DNA from: Hymenobacter metallicola
GTDB lineage: Bacteria; Bacteroidota; Bacteroidia; Cytophagales; Hymenobacteraceae
Direction of reading: 5' to 3'
DNA: 64,000 bases
NCBI RefSeq assembly: GCF_004745645.1
Contig: NZ_SRMB01000001.1
Span: forward strand, 1,488,001 to 1,552,000
How positions within the stretch are numbered: position 1 is the stretch's first letter; each line of letters begins with the position of its first letter. A program made the position numbers and the translations under genes. The notes under the pieces are model-generated. The model was not told the DNA's origin, did no database searches, and saw nothing but the letters and a program-made list of their open reading frames with translations. Shown here one piece after another: positions 41,967 to 50,949 of this stretch.

Positions 41967-42698
41967 CTAGACCGGCTGCAATTCCCAGCCACTCGAGAGG
42001 ATAGCCGCCAACTCGGCTACGCTTTCCGTCAGCTGGTCCCACCTGTTGAGCACGAAGTAGTGTTCCTGCAGTTGCGCCTCGCTATAGGGCGTATGCAGCA
42101 CGGTGGCCAGATCGAAAGCGCGACGGTTGCTCTCGTCGGCAATGCAATGATGAATTTCACCGGAAGAAGACAACAAGCCCGCTCCGTACATGCGGGTAGC
42201 TCCATCTTCGAGCACCAAGCCAAACTGCACCGTGAACCCATACAGGCGCTCCAGGCGGGTCAGGGCCACGGGGTCGTGCAGGTGCTGGGCGGCTACCCGG
42301 CCCAAGAAGTGCAGAAAATCGGCGAAGGCCTGGTCCATCAGCAGGGGCACGTGGCCGAAGACCCCGTGGAACAGATCGGGCTCCTGCACAAAGTCGAACT
42401 GCGCCATGGAGCGAATCCAGACCGTGGCCGGAAACTTCCGCTCGGCCAGTAACCCAAAGAAGGTCGCATCGTCGAGCATACCGTTGACTGGCTCGAGTTG
42501 CCAGCCCGTGGCCTTCTGCAGTCGCTTACTTACTTCCTCGAACCGGGGCAAGGCCGAGCGGTGCAGCCCAGCTTTGCTTAGGCCCTGCTCGAACACCTTG
42601 GCGGCGCGCTTGTGCAGCAGAGCCGTTTGGCGGTCAAACAATACCTTCCAAACCAGGTGGTCTTGGGTGGTGTACTGGTCGTAGTGCTGTGTTACCAT
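41967..42698 (-). CDS. phhA: Phenylalanine 4-monooxygenase
   Basis: 243 residues from the ATG at 42698; the open frame reaches 42929 but passes through a terminator-like hairpin, so it is rejected. Family marks: TTQDHLVWKVLFDRQ near the start, iron ligands in EPDLFHGVFGHVPLLMDQAF (His-x4-His), and the third ligand Glu in RLYGFTVQFGLVLEDGATRMYGAG. It converts phenylalanine to tyrosine with pterin cofactor and iron. A strong hairpin with T7 ends at the start codon, and an exact -7 element lies 175 bp upstream. Confidence 0.94.
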   Translation of the reverse strand: MVTQHYDQYTTQDHLVWKVLFDRQTALLHKRAAKVFEQGLSKAGLHRSALPRFEEVSKRLQKATGWQLEPVNGMLDDATFFGLLAERKFPATVWIRSMAQFDFVQEPDLFHGVFGHVPLLMDQAFADFLHFLGRVAAQHLHDPVALTRLERLYGFTVQFGLVLEDGATRMYGAGLLSSSGEIHHCIADESNRRAFDLATVLHTPYSEAQLQEHYFVLNRWDQLTESVAELAAILSSGWELQPV

Positions 42699-42712
42699 GA
42701 CAAGAGGCATAA

Positions 42713-42748
42713 AAAAAGCCCGGCTCCTGGGGCGGAGTCGGGCTTTTG
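42713..42748 (-). terminator. Terminator-like hairpin immediately 5' of phhA (possible attenuator)
   Basis: On the minus strand AAAGCCCGACTCC pairs with GGAGCCGGGCTTT (one wobble pair), then T7, directly before the ATG at 42710 and 12 bp before that at 42698. Such a site in a 5' leader implies termination control or strict isolation from upstream transcription. Confidence 0.65.
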
Positions 42749-42778
42749 CGATTTTCAGAGGGTTAGTAGCATGAGCTT

Positions 42779-42865
42779 CTAGCTTCCGTACCGGCAAAAT
42801 GGCCCGACTTCGTCCACCACGGGACGAATATTTAGGCAGAAGCATTTCGCGGTTTGGTTCATCAT
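42779..42865 (-). CDS. Possible leader peptide upstream of phhA
   Basis: 28 codons opening with two ATGs (MMNQTAKCFCLNIRP...) and including Phe9, Phe23 and Tyr26 and three Cys. It lies between an exact -7 element and the terminator-like hairpin. It has no run of Phe or Tyr codons, so classical attenuation is not obvious. If the -7 box is used, the 5' untranslated leader would be only a few bases. Confidence 0.35.
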   Translation of the reverse strand: MMNQTAKCFCLNIRPVVDEVGPFCRYGS

Positions 42866-42873
42866 ACTGAATG

Positions 42874-42881
42874 CAAATATA
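42874..42881 (-). promoter_or_regulatory. Candidate -7 element for phhA
   Basis: Reads TATATTTG on the minus strand, exact match to TAnnTTTG. No clear -33 TTG at 19-21 bp. The surrounding DNA is AT-rich. Confidence 0.5.
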
Positions 42882-43059
42882 TAGAAGAATGAAAATAACT
42901 TGTACATAAAACACCCTATAATTTTTCAACCCATTTTTACTAAGCTACGTCAGCTCCTTTGACTACCCCCATAAATTTTTAGGTCTATACGCCAGATAAT
43001 AATAAAATTTTAGAATACACACCCTAAAAATAACACCCATATCAACTACACGTAGTAAC

Positions 43060-43614
43060 TCAGGCTAACTCATAGCCTTTGCTGCAAGGGGTTGTTGCTT
43101 TTGATTCAAAACTGGTCACAAGGGTTTCTTCATCCTGAAACTTAACTTCTTTCTTAACAGGGGGTTGCTTATTACTTACCACCAGAATTTTGCGAATCAG
43201 GCAGTTTTTGCCGTCATCTTGCCCCAGCGCCTCCATCACCAACTGCCGACTTTGATTGGGTAGGACAATATTCTGCCGTCCCCGCACTACCAACGCGTCC
43301 TAGGTAAGCGTCTGCCCGTCGGCCGTCAACAGCAGCTTCTCGGAGCTTCGCACCTGCTGGCCATTGGGTTCCGGGTAGGTGAAGTCAAGAATAAGGGCCA
43401 ATGGAGCTGATTCGCGGCCGCTCAGCTTGGTAACGAGCGTGACGGGCTGCTGGGAGCGGTAGTCGAGGTAGGTCAGAGTGCCCTGCCAGGGGGCGCGGGT
43501 GAAGGGCTGTAGGTGGGCCCACATTACGGTGTCGGAGGCGGGCCCTGCGCCGATACGGGGCAGCAAGTGGCCAGGACCAACCTGGTAGTTAGGGCTGTGG
43601 TAGCCAGGGGCCAT
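43060..43614 (-). pseudogene. Decayed secreted/lipocalin-like gene
   Basis: In one frame on the minus strand, coherent protein (MWAHLQPFTRAPWQGTLTYLDYRS, then SAPLALILDFTYPEPNGQQV) runs to an in-frame TAG at 43300-43302, then resumes in the same frame (ALVVRGRQNIVLPNQSRQLV... KKEVKFQDEETLVT) to the stop at 43060. The two parts read as one protein broken by a nonsense codon. The 5' boundary is uncertain (ATG at 43614 assumed); it overlaps the end of the decayed DoxX gene. It recalls Bacteroidota proteins annotated only as hypothetical. Confidence 0.6.
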
Positions 43615-44109
43615 CCAAGGCCGCGGTGCTGGGCAAACCGGGCCAGACCATAATCCAGGGAATAGCGGCCGCCCCCAATGGCTGTTACCAAAAGAAAGGC
43701 CCAGAACAAAAGCTGTTGGTAATACATCCCTAGTAAGGGCTCGGGCGTGTCGTACCAGAGGAAGGCCACCACGAAAAACTGGAAGGCTAGCTGCAGGGCG
43801 GTCAGCCGGGTTAGCAGCCCTAGCGCCAATAGCAGGCCGCCCCCAAAACTCCCCCCACACAGCCAGCGTAGCCCAGAAGTAGGGCGAAGGAAAGGTAAAG
43901 CCCAGGCCGGCTACTTGTTGCACAAACCAGGTGGGAGTAGCCACGGCCGCGGCGGCGAGCTTAGCGCCCTCGGTGGTGTATAAATCTACCCATTTTGACT
44001 AGCCGGCACCAATAGCAATAGATAAACCCAGATGGACCCGCAACAAAAGCCAAACCGTATCAGCGGCGCGCGTGGGCAAGGCTGACGTACCAAACAGGAG
44101 CATTTTCAT
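43524..44109 (-). pseudogene. DoxX-like membrane protein, pseudogene
   Basis: From the ATG at 44109, the first 36 codons (ADTVWLLLRVHLGLSIAIGAG) end in TAG where DoxX proteins usually have Trp, then SKWVDLYTTEGAKLAA continues in frame: a TGG-to-TAG change is likely. Further on, the frame shifts at a G5 run (43838-43842): four G would restore EFWGGLLLALGLLTRLTALQ, a good DoxX continuation with TM helices (FQFFVVAFLWYDTP, LLFWAFLLVTAIGG) in the other frame. Two independent lesions indicate a dead gene, unless both are sequencing errors. Confidence 0.7.
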
Positions 44110-44128
44110 ACCAAGATAGCTTAATGAG

Positions 44129-44518
44129 TTACTGCTGGCCGTTGGGCTCGTAGTTCATGCGCAGGTTGGTGTCGCCGGTGACGCGCAGCTTCACATTAGC
44201 AGTTTGGGCCGACCCATTGAGCAGCACGGCGGTAGACCCGGCCATGTAGCGCAGAGTGGCGGCTTGCCCGGGCTGCAGGGTGGCTCGTCCGAAGATGCCA
44301 CCACCGCGGGGCCGCTCCTTGAACTCGACGGCCACCTTGCCCACATTGCGAGCCGCTACTCGAAAGGCCCCGGGCTGCCCGCCACCCAGGACGAATTGTT
44401 TGCCGGGCTGAATAAATAAGTCGGAGTTGAGGCTGGCCCAGCACAGGGAGAAAGCGCTACTCAAGGCGAGGAGCAGAACCAGTACCGGCAGGGGCCGCGG
44501 GATAAGAGAAAGACGCAT
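44129..44518 (-). CDS. Small secreted protein
   Basis: 129 residues from the ATG at 44518, which opens a signal peptide (MRLSLIPRPLPVLVLLLALS, cleavage near CWA). The mature part is beta-rich: IQPGKQFVLGGGQPGAFRVAARN, VAVEFKERPRGG, ATLQPGQAATLRYMAGSTAVLLN. No family recognised. It lies between the decayed DoxX gene and the AraC regulator on the same strand and is 114 bp from the latter. Confidence 0.65.
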   Translation of the reverse strand: MRLSLIPRPLPVLVLLLALSSAFSLCWASLNSDLFIQPGKQFVLGGGQPGAFRVAARNVGKVAVEFKERPRGGGIFGRATLQPGQAATLRYMAGSTAVLLNGSAQTANVKLRVTGDTNLRMNYEPNGQQ

Positions 44519-44632
44519 AGTCGGGGGGGTTGAGGTGAAACGATGTTCCAAAACAACCTGCCTTATCGGCCCCAAACGCCCCGATTTACGGCTTGGGACG
44601 TCCCAATACATAGTTTGGCACCCCCTACTGCG

Positions 44633-45934
44633 CTACTGCGGCCGCCCCACTTCGCCCGGGGTAATGCCGCGCAGCTTCTTAAAGACACGGTTAAAGGTCG
44701 ACTTCGAGTTGAACCCGGCTTCCAGGGCCACGGCCAGCAGGGTATAATGCCGGAAGCGCGGGTCCTGCAGCCGAGTTTCGGCCTCCCGCACCCGGTACTC
44801 GTTAATGAAGTCGTTGAAATTCTGGCCGCAGCCCGCATTTATTACCCGCGACAACCAGGAAGTGTTGGTACGCAGTTGGGCGGCCAGTTCGCCAAGCGTC
44901 AGCTCGGGCGCCAGATACGGCTGGGCGGCTGCCATGTGCGCCAGCAGGCGGGTCGTCCAGCGCGCCAGCTCGGTATCGGTTTCCGGAGCAACGGATGCGC
45001 TGGTAACAGTAGCTGGTTCGGCTTGTTGGGGCGCGCCGTGGGTCAGAAGAGCGGGCCCTGAAATCAGCCCTGACTCGGCGGCCGGTTCTGATTTGAGCTC
45101 CGGCAGCAGTTCTTCCGGCAAGCTTTCGGCAGCAGGCTGAAACCGCAGGCCGGCCAGCTGGTGGCCCGTCAGCAGGCCGGCTATGCTCAGGTAATAAATC
45201 AGCAGGCCGGTGAAGAAATAGTCGTACCAGGCCTCATAATAGCTCAGTGGAGTTACGAAGCTGTTGATAATTCCAAAGACCAAGGTCACGCCGCTACCGA
45301 CCAGCACGGCCACCAACACGTTGCGCAGCCAGCGGAATCGAATCTGGTCGGTGTCGGAGAAGTTGTCGTTGAGGTAGTGGGCGTAAGCGCGGTACTCGCG
45401 CAGCGTCCGCAGGGCATAGCCACCGAGTAGCAGGTAGGTAACAACGCCGAGAACATACTCCAGCGGCATTTCGTCGAGCTGCTGGGCCAGCGGGCCTTTG
45501 GTGCCGAAGTGCGCTGGCAGCGGCTGGCCCCGCAGGCCGTGCCACCACCCTATATCGTAGACAAACACGCCGAGCCGGAAACCCAGGTAGGCTACGGCCG
45601 GCGCCAGGTGCCACCAGTGCCGCCGCCCAAACCGGAACTCCTGGTTGGTCAGGCTGCGGAAATAGAAATACAGCGCCGGCCCCACCGCCAGCCAGTTGCT
45701 GAACGGGAAGTAGAACATGAAGGTCGAAAAGGCGTCGTGCGAGTCGTACCAGCCCGCGAAGCCCAGCATCCACTGGGCCAGTCGCAGGGTGTGCAGCACC
45801 AGCAGCAGGGCCAGCCAACTGTCGGCCGTGCTGCCGTAGCGGCGGCGGCGCTCCAGCAGCACCGCACTTACTACTAGGCCCTGCACGAAAAACGGCAGCA
45901 GCAAGCTACTGTAGACGCTGAAGGTGAAGGGCAT
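44633..45934 (-). CDS. Membrane-bound AraC-family regulator
   Basis: 433 residues. About seven transmembrane helices occupy residues 5-240 (LLLPFFVQGLVVSAVLL, FYFPFSNWLAVGPALYFYF, NVLVAVLVGSGVTLVFGII, and others), followed by a Pro/Glu/Ala linker (about 255-320) and a C-terminal AraC double HTH at about 330-430 (LTLGELAAQLRTNTSWLSRVINAGCGQNF, LAVALEAGFNSKSTFNRVFKKLRGITPGE). Such 7TM-AraC proteins are common in Bacteroidota and are presumed to sense signals at the membrane. Target genes unknown. Confidence 0.9.
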   Translation of the reverse strand: MPFTFSVYSSLLLPFFVQGLVVSAVLLERRRRYGSTADSWLALLLVLHTLRLAQWMLGFAGWYDSHDAFSTFMFYFPFSNWLAVGPALYFYFRSLTNQEFRFGRRHWWHLAPAVAYLGFRLGVFVYDIGWWHGLRGQPLPAHFGTKGPLAQQLDEMPLEYVLGVVTYLLLGGYALRTLREYRAYAHYLNDNFSDTDQIRFRWLRNVLVAVLVGSGVTLVFGIINSFVTPLSYYEAWYDYFFTGLLIYYLSIAGLLTGHQLAGLRFQPAAESLPEELLPELKSEPAAESGLISGPALLTHGAPQQAEPATVTSASVAPETDTELARWTTRLLAHMAAAQPYLAPELTLGELAAQLRTNTSWLSRVINAGCGQNFNDFINEYRVREAETRLQDPRFRHYTLLAVALEAGFNSKSTFNRVFKKLRGITPGEVGRPQ

Positions 45935-45940
45935 GGAAGC

Positions 45941-46090
45941 TAGTTGTTCGTTATTGGTTGTCAGTTGTCAGAAAGCACTGGAGCCGCGTACCAAAGGTAG
46001 CGGCTCCAGGCACTTCCGTCAGCTATGCAAAGAAGGCAGGAAAGCATCTAAGTACACCCCCACACCTATACACCTGACCACGAACAACTA
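45941..46090. repeat. Weak inverted repeat with inner hairpin
   Basis: TAGTTGTTCG (45941-45950) is complementary to 46081-46090 with partial extension. Inside, GGAGCCGC (45979-45986) pairs with GCGGCTCC (45999-46006). It lies between aroF end and the AraC start; the inner stem may terminate the trp operon transcript, though without a clear T run. Confidence 0.45.
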
Positions 46091-46093
46091 ACC

Positions 46094-47107
46094 CTACTCG
46101 AGCTCCTGGCGCAGGGCGTAGACTTTGCGCAAATTGCGGATCAGACGCTCCGACTCCTGGAAGTTCAGGGTTTGGGCCCCGTCGGAGGCGGCTTCTTCGG
46201 GCTTCTCGTGGGCTTCGTAGAGGATGCCGTCGGCCCCGGCCATCACGCCGGCCAGAGCCATAGTGGGCACATAGTCGCGGATGCCGATGCCGTGCGAGGG
46301 GTCGACTACCACCGGCAGGTGGGTTTTCTCCTTCAGAATCGGTACAGCGTTGAGGTCAAGCGTATTGCGCGAGGCTGTTTCGAACGTGCGGATGCCCCGC
46401 TCGCAGAGAATCAGCTTCTCGTTGCCGCCCGAAAACACGTACTCGGCCGACGACAAGAGCTCCTCAATCGTGCCCGAGATGCCGCGCTTGATGAGCACGG
46501 GCTTATCCACGCCGCCTAGGGCATCGAGCAGGTTGAAGTTCTGGGTATTGCGTGCGCCTACCTGGAACACGTCCACGTAGTCGTGCATCTCCTCCACCTG
46601 CGACACCTGCATGACCTCGGTCACGATTTTGATGCCGCGGGCCCGGGCCATCTGGTGAAACAGCTTCAGGCCGTCCATGCCCAGGCCGCGAAACGAGTAG
46701 GGCGACGAGCGGGGCTTAAACACTCCGCCGCGCATCAGGCGCACGTCATTGTCGACGAGGTGCTGCATGATTTTCTCCATCTGGGCCTCGCTCTCGATGC
46801 TGCAAGGGCCGGCGGCAATGCTCAGGTTGCCCTCCCCGATGCGGACTCCGTCGCCGAGGTCGAGCACGGTGGGGCGCACCCGCCACTTGCGGCTCACCAG
46901 CTTGTACTCATCCGATACGCGGTGAATATCCAGAATGCCGGGCAGCTGGCCCAACGTGCGCAGGTCGACCTCGGCCTTGCCGGTGCCCACCAGGTAGCTG
47001 GCGCGCTGGGTGTCGACTTCCGTGACTTTAAACTTGGCGTCTTTAACGCGGGCAATGATGTCGGCTTTCTGCTCGGCCGAAATGTTCTTTTCGAGTTGAA
47101 TTATCAT
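46094..47107 (-). CDS. aroF: 3-deoxy-7-phosphoheptulonate synthase, aroF type
   Basis: 337 residues. Residues 1-70 form the ferredoxin-like regulatory domain seen in type I-beta DAHP synthases (MIIQLEKNISAEQKADII). The barrel follows with LSIAAGPCSIESEAQMEKIM, RGGVFKPRSSPYSFRGLG, KPVLIKRGISGTIEELLSSAEYV and PVVVDPSHGIGIRDYVP. It catalyses the first step of the shikimate pathway. It is last in the trp operon, 75 bp after trpA, so supply of shikimate flux is tied to tryptophan demand. A chorismate-mutase function is not evident. Confidence 0.93.
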   Translation of the reverse strand: MIIQLEKNISAEQKADIIARVKDAKFKVTEVDTQRASYLVGTGKAEVDLRTLGQLPGILDIHRVSDEYKLVSRKWRVRPTVLDLGDGVRIGEGNLSIAAGPCSIESEAQMEKIMQHLVDNDVRLMRGGVFKPRSSPYSFRGLGMDGLKLFHQMARARGIKIVTEVMQVSQVEEMHDYVDVFQVGARNTQNFNLLDALGGVDKPVLIKRGISGTIEELLSSAEYVFSGGNEKLILCERGIRTFETASRNTLDLNAVPILKEKTHLPVVVDPSHGIGIRDYVPTMALAGVMAGADGILYEAHEKPEEAASDGAQTLNFQESERLIRNLRKVYALRQELE

Positions 47108-47182
47108 GAGGGGCTGCCCTGCTTTTATCCTGTCATCCTTCGCACGCTCGGGAGAACAGACGGAATGTGTGGATGGGAAAAA

Positions 47183-47965
47183 TCAGTTGAGAATAGAGGA
47201 AACGAAGCGCTTGGCGGCGGCTGGCGCGTCGGGCGTATCTTCTAGGGCCCGGATAAAGGCCGAGCCGATGATGGCGCCGTGGGCGTGGCTGGCCGCCCGC
47301 TGAAAGGAAGCTTTGTCGCCGATGCCGAAACCGATGAGGCGGGGGTTGCGCAGCTTCATGTCCGCAATTCGCTCGAAGTAGGCTTCCTGCACGCCTTCAG
47401 CCTGGGTGTTGGCCCCACCCGTGGTGCCGGGGCCCGATACCAAGTATAGAAAGGCATCGGTGAGCGTGTCCATGTGCCGAATTCGCTCCGGCGCGGTCTG
47501 GGGCGTAATCAGAAAGACGGGCTGCAGGTTGTACTTCTTGAAAATGGCCTGATACTCCTCCTCGTACTCCACCAGCGGCAGGTCGGGCAGGATAAGACCA
47601 TCCACGCCGGCTTCGGCCGCAGCCTGGCAGAATTTCTCCATGCCGAACTGCATAATCGGGTTCAGGTAGCCCATCAGCAGCAAGGGGGTATCAGGTACTT
47701 TGGCCCGTACTTCCTGGAGCTGCTCAAACAGCACATAAAGGTTCATGCCGTTGGCCAACGCCACCGAACTACTTTGCTGAATCACGGGGCCATCGGCCAG
47801 CGGGTCGGAGAAGGGCATGCCGATTTCGATAAGGTCGGCGCCGGCTTCGGTCAGGGCTTCAATCAGCGGAATGGTGTCGTGCAGCTTGGGGTAGCCCGCC
47901 GTGAAGTAGACGTTGAGCAGGTTCTGGCCTTTCTTGGCAAAAGCTTCTTGGATACGGTTGGGCAT
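47183..47965 (-). CDS. trpA: Tryptophan synthase alpha subunit
   Basis: 260 residues. TIM barrel with catalytic acids in LIEIGMPFSDPLADGPVIQQSS and the phosphate-binding VSGPGTTGG. Cleaves indole-3-glycerol phosphate to indole, which passes to TrpB by channelling. Starts 2 bp after the trpB stop, so the two are coupled. Confidence 0.96.
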   Translation of the reverse strand: MPNRIQEAFAKKGQNLLNVYFTAGYPKLHDTIPLIEALTEAGADLIEIGMPFSDPLADGPVIQQSSSVALANGMNLYVLFEQLQEVRAKVPDTPLLLMGYLNPIMQFGMEKFCQAAAEAGVDGLILPDLPLVEYEEEYQAIFKKYNLQPVFLITPQTAPERIRHMDTLTDAFLYLVSGPGTTGGANTQAEGVQEAYFERIADMKLRNPRLIGFGIGDKASFQRAASHAHGAIIGSAFIRALEDTPDAPAAAKRFVSSILN

Positions 47966-47967
47966 GA

Positions 47968-49173
47968 TTACTTAAGCTTATCGGCGTACTTCATGTAGGT
48001 TTCCAGGTCTTTGTCGCCGCGGCCGGAAAGGTTGATGACTACCACGTCTTCGGGGCCGGCGCCGAGCTGCCCCAGGGCGGCCAGGGCGTGGGCGGTTTCC
48101 AGGGCCGGAATGATGCCTTCCAACCGGCTGCACTCGGCCACGGCCGTCAGCGCATCCTCGTCCTCGATGCTGATAAACCGGGCCCGCCCGGAAGAACCCA
48201 GGTAGGCGTGCAGGGGTCCGATACCGGGATAATCGAGGCCGGCGGAAATGGAGTAGGGCTCGGTAATCTGCCCGTGCTCATCCTGCATCAGCAAGGTGCG
48301 GGAGCCGTGAATAATGCCCGGCGTACCCAGCACCGACGTAGCCGCCGAATGGCCCGAGTGAATGCCGTGGCCGGCCGCTTCCACGGCCACCAGTTGCACC
48401 GAGGGCTCATCGAGGAAGTGGTAAAAGGCCCCGGCCGCGTTGGAGCCCCCGCCCACGCAGGCTACCACGTAGTCGGGCAGCTCCCGGCCGACTTTCTCCA
48501 GCAGCTGCTTGCGCATCTCCTCGCTGATAACCGACTGCAGCCGGGCCACCAGGTCGGGGTACGGGTGCGGGCCCACCACCGAGCCGATGATGTAGTGCGT
48601 GTCCACGGGGTTGCTGATCCAGTCGCGGATGGCCTCGTTGGTAGCGTCTTTCAGGGTTTGGCTGCCACTGGTCACGGCCACGACTTTGGCGCCCAGCAGG
48701 CGCATGCGCTCCACGTTCGGCTTTTGCCGCTCGGTGTCGGTTTTGCCCATGTACACGATGCACTCCAGGCCCATCAGGGCGCAAACGGTAGCCGTGGCCA
48801 CGCCGTGCTGCCCGGCCCCGGTTTCGGCAATGATGCGGGTCTTGCCCAAACGCTTGGCCAGCAAAATCTGCCCCACGGTGTTATTCACCTTGTGGGCGCC
48901 GGTGTGGCAGAGGTCCTCGCGCTTGAGGTAGATGCGCGTGTTGTAGCGTGCCGACAGCCGTTTGGCCTCAAATAGGGGTGTGGGCCGGCCTACGTAGTCG
49001 CGCAGCAGCAGCTGGTACTCGGCCTGAAACTCGGGCTCGGCCAGGATCTGCAGGTATTGTTCGCGCAGCTCCTCCACGTTGGGGTAGAGCATTTCGGGAA
49101 TAAAAGCCCCGCCGAACTCGCCGTAGTAGCCCCGGGCGTTGGGTTGAAAAGCAGAAGTGGTGGATGTACTCAC
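47968..49173 (-). CDS. trpB: Tryptophan synthase beta subunit
   Basis: 401 residues. Opens with [18 protein letters not shown]. The PLP lysine is in [13 protein letters not shown], phosphate site in [12 protein letters not shown], and it ends ADKLK. Condenses indole with serine to give tryptophan. Lies 56 bp downstream of trpF. Confidence 0.97.
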   Translation of the reverse strand: MSTSTTSAFQPNARGYYGEFGGAFIPEMLYPNVEELREQYLQILAEPEFQAEYQLLLRDYVGRPTPLFEAKRLSARYNTRIYLKREDLCHTGAHKVNNTVGQILLAKRLGKTRIIAETGAGQHGVATATVCALMGLECIVYMGKTDTERQKPNVERMRLLGAKVVAVTSGSQTLKDATNEAIRDWISNPVDTHYIIGSVVGPHPYPDLVARLQSVISEEMRKQLLEKVGRELPDYVVACVGGGSNAAGAFYHFLDEPSVQLVAVEAAGHGIHSGHSAATSVLGTPGIIHGSRTLLMQDEHGQITEPYSISAGLDYPGIGPLHAYLGSSGRARFISIEDEDALTAVAECSRLEGIIPALETAHALAALGQLGAGPEDVVVINLSGRGDKDLETYMKYADKLK

Positions 49174-49229
49174 AGGATTTCGCGGTATCGGGCAGCTATT
49201 GGGCTGCCGGTGAGACTAAGGAGAAAAGG

Positions 49230-49892
49230 TCAGGCACGCAGGCTAGTGAACATGCGGGCCAGCTTGGAGTCGTCTTTCAGGCCGGGCTGCAGCTCAAACC
49301 GGCTGTTTAAGTCCACGGCGTAGAGGCCGGGCAGCTGCAGCTTGGCTAAGGTGGCGGCATGCTGCTCGTCGAGGCCACCGGCCAGGAAGTAGGGCACCTC
49401 GAGCGGGTAGCCTTGCAGCAGCTGCCAATCAAACGTGGTGCCGTTGCCGCCCGGCTGCTCCCCTTTCGTATCGAAGAGAAAGTAGGCGCAGTAGGGCGCG
49501 TAGGGCCGGAGCGTATCGAAGTCAAAGCCCGCCTCAAAGGCAAACGCCTTGACAACGGGTACGCCGGCGGCTTGCAGTTCAGCACATTGCGCCGGCGTTT
49601 CGTGGCCGTGCAGCTGCACCAAATCTAGGCCGTAGCGGGCTACCTGCTGCTGAATTACCGCCGTACCTTCATCCACGAACACGCCCACTTTCTGGCAGCC
49701 TTCAGGCAGCTGCCCAAGCAACTCCGCATCCAGGGTATCGGCTACGAAGCGCTTCGACTTTGGGTAAAAGATAAAGCCCAGAAAGTCTGGGTGCAGCGCC
49801 GCCACGGCTGCCACGTTGGCCGCCTCCCGCATGCCGCACACCTTGATGCGCAGCGCCGTGGTAGTTTCGGATGAGGTTGGGGAGTGGCTCAT
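49230..49892 (-). CDS. trpF: Phosphoribosylanthranilate isomerase
   Basis: 220 residues from the ATG at 49892; the frame reaches a TTG at 49955 but the ATG fits the family better. Starts with IKVCGMREAANVAAV carrying the catalytic Cys. Further marks are VQLHGHE, FLFDTKG and FLAGGLDEQHAATL, and the C-terminal AVDLNSRFELQPG with the catalytic Asp. Performs the Amadori step of tryptophan synthesis. Confidence 0.95.
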   Translation of the reverse strand: MSHSPTSSETTTALRIKVCGMREAANVAAVAALHPDFLGFIFYPKSKRFVADTLDAELLGQLPEGCQKVGVFVDEGTAVIQQQVARYGLDLVQLHGHETPAQCAELQAAGVPVVKAFAFEAGFDFDTLRPYAPYCAYFLFDTKGEQPGGNGTTFDWQLLQGYPLEVPYFLAGGLDEQHAATLAKLQLPGLYAVDLNSRFELQPGLKDDSKLARMFTSLRA

Positions 49893-49956
49893 AGCGTGGA
49901 ACGATACTCGTTGCGGCGGCGCGGACGGGGCGTGCAGTGAACCTTCGCGGTACAAC

Positions 49957-50790
49957 TTAAATCAGCGTAATTGGCTCGGTGGCATGCAGCTCCTGCACCA
50001 AGCTATAGCAGGCTTTTTCGGGGCGGCTGCTGCGCATAAAAGCTTCGCCGATGAGGAAGCCCCGGTAGCCGGCCGCGCGCAGCATCTGAATATCGGCGGC
50101 CGAGTGCAGGCCGCTTTCCGTGACTTTCACAAACTCATTGGGAATCTGCTCGGCTAGCTCCCGGGAGGTGTCGAGGCTGAGGCTGAAGTCGTGCAGGTTG
50201 CGGTTGTTCACGCCCACCAGGCTCACCGCGTCGGGGTGCAGGGTGCGGGCCAGCTCCTCGGCGTTGTGCACTTCGAGCAGCACTTCCAGGCCCAGGCTGC
50301 GGGCCAGCTGCCCAAAGCGCAGCACTTCCTCCGCCGTCAGCACGGCCGCAATCAGCAGAATGGCATCGGCGCCGATGCTCTTGGCTTCCAGAATCTGATA
50401 CTCGTCGACCACAAAATCCTTGCGCAGAATGGGGCAGTAGTTGAAGCGCCGGGCTATGGTCAGGTCCTCATTTTTGCCGCCGAAAAACTCCGCGTCCGTC
50501 AGTACCGACAAGGCCGAGGCGCCGGCCTGCATGTAGCCCAGCGTGGTGCGTTCCACCGGCGCGTGCTGGTTGATCCAGCCCTTGCTCGGCGACTTGCGCT
50601 TGAACTCGGCGATAATGCCGCTCAGGTCGTCGCGCAGCAGGTATTTACGCAGCGACACGGGCTGGTTGGGGAAGTAGACGCTGCGCTCGAGCAGTGTGGC
50701 AGGCACCAGGCTTTGGCGCTCAGCCACCTCGCGGCGCTTGTGGGCCACAATTTTGTCGAGAATGGTACCGGTCGTGGGGGAAGTACTCAT
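49957..50790 (-). CDS. trpC: Indole-3-glycerol-phosphate synthase
   Basis: 277 residues. TIM barrel with IIAEFKRKSPSKGWI, SVLTDAEFFGG, LRKDFVVDEYQILEAKSIGADAILLIAA, VGVNNRNL and VTESGLHSAADI; all are catalytic or phosphate-binding blocks. Not fused to trpF, which is the separate next gene. The 159-bp gap upstream to trpD has no recognisable feature. Confidence 0.97.
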   Translation of the reverse strand: MSTSPTTGTILDKIVAHKRREVAERQSLVPATLLERSVYFPNQPVSLRKYLLRDDLSGIIAEFKRKSPSKGWINQHAPVERTTLGYMQAGASALSVLTDAEFFGGKNEDLTIARRFNYCPILRKDFVVDEYQILEAKSIGADAILLIAAVLTAEEVLRFGQLARSLGLEVLLEVHNAEELARTLHPDAVSLVGVNNRNLHDFSLSLDTSRELAEQIPNEFVKVTESGLHSAADIQMLRAAGYRGFLIGEAFMRSSRPEKACYSLVQELHATEPITLI

Positions 50791-50949
50791 ATTAGATGAA
50801 GGGCGCCGATGATTACGCGGCCAAAAGTGAATCAGAGGAAGTAGAACCGCTGAGCAGGTAAAAAGGTACCCGGCGGCAGTGGTTTAATGGTTTTGACTGT
50901 AACTCGAATGTTGGCTAGGCCGATCTTGGGTTATGGTTCGCACTCCGGC

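Noticed and set aside
42699..42929. N-terminal extension of the phenylalanine hydroxylase frame
   Set aside because: It passes through the terminator-like hairpin and is unlike any PhhA N-terminus; the ATG at 42698 fits the family.
47129..47165. GTCATCCTTCGCACGCTCGG between aroF and trpA, similar to the 4523-4622 repeat arm
   Set aside because: Only one short, diverged arm is present, so it is at most a repeat remnant.
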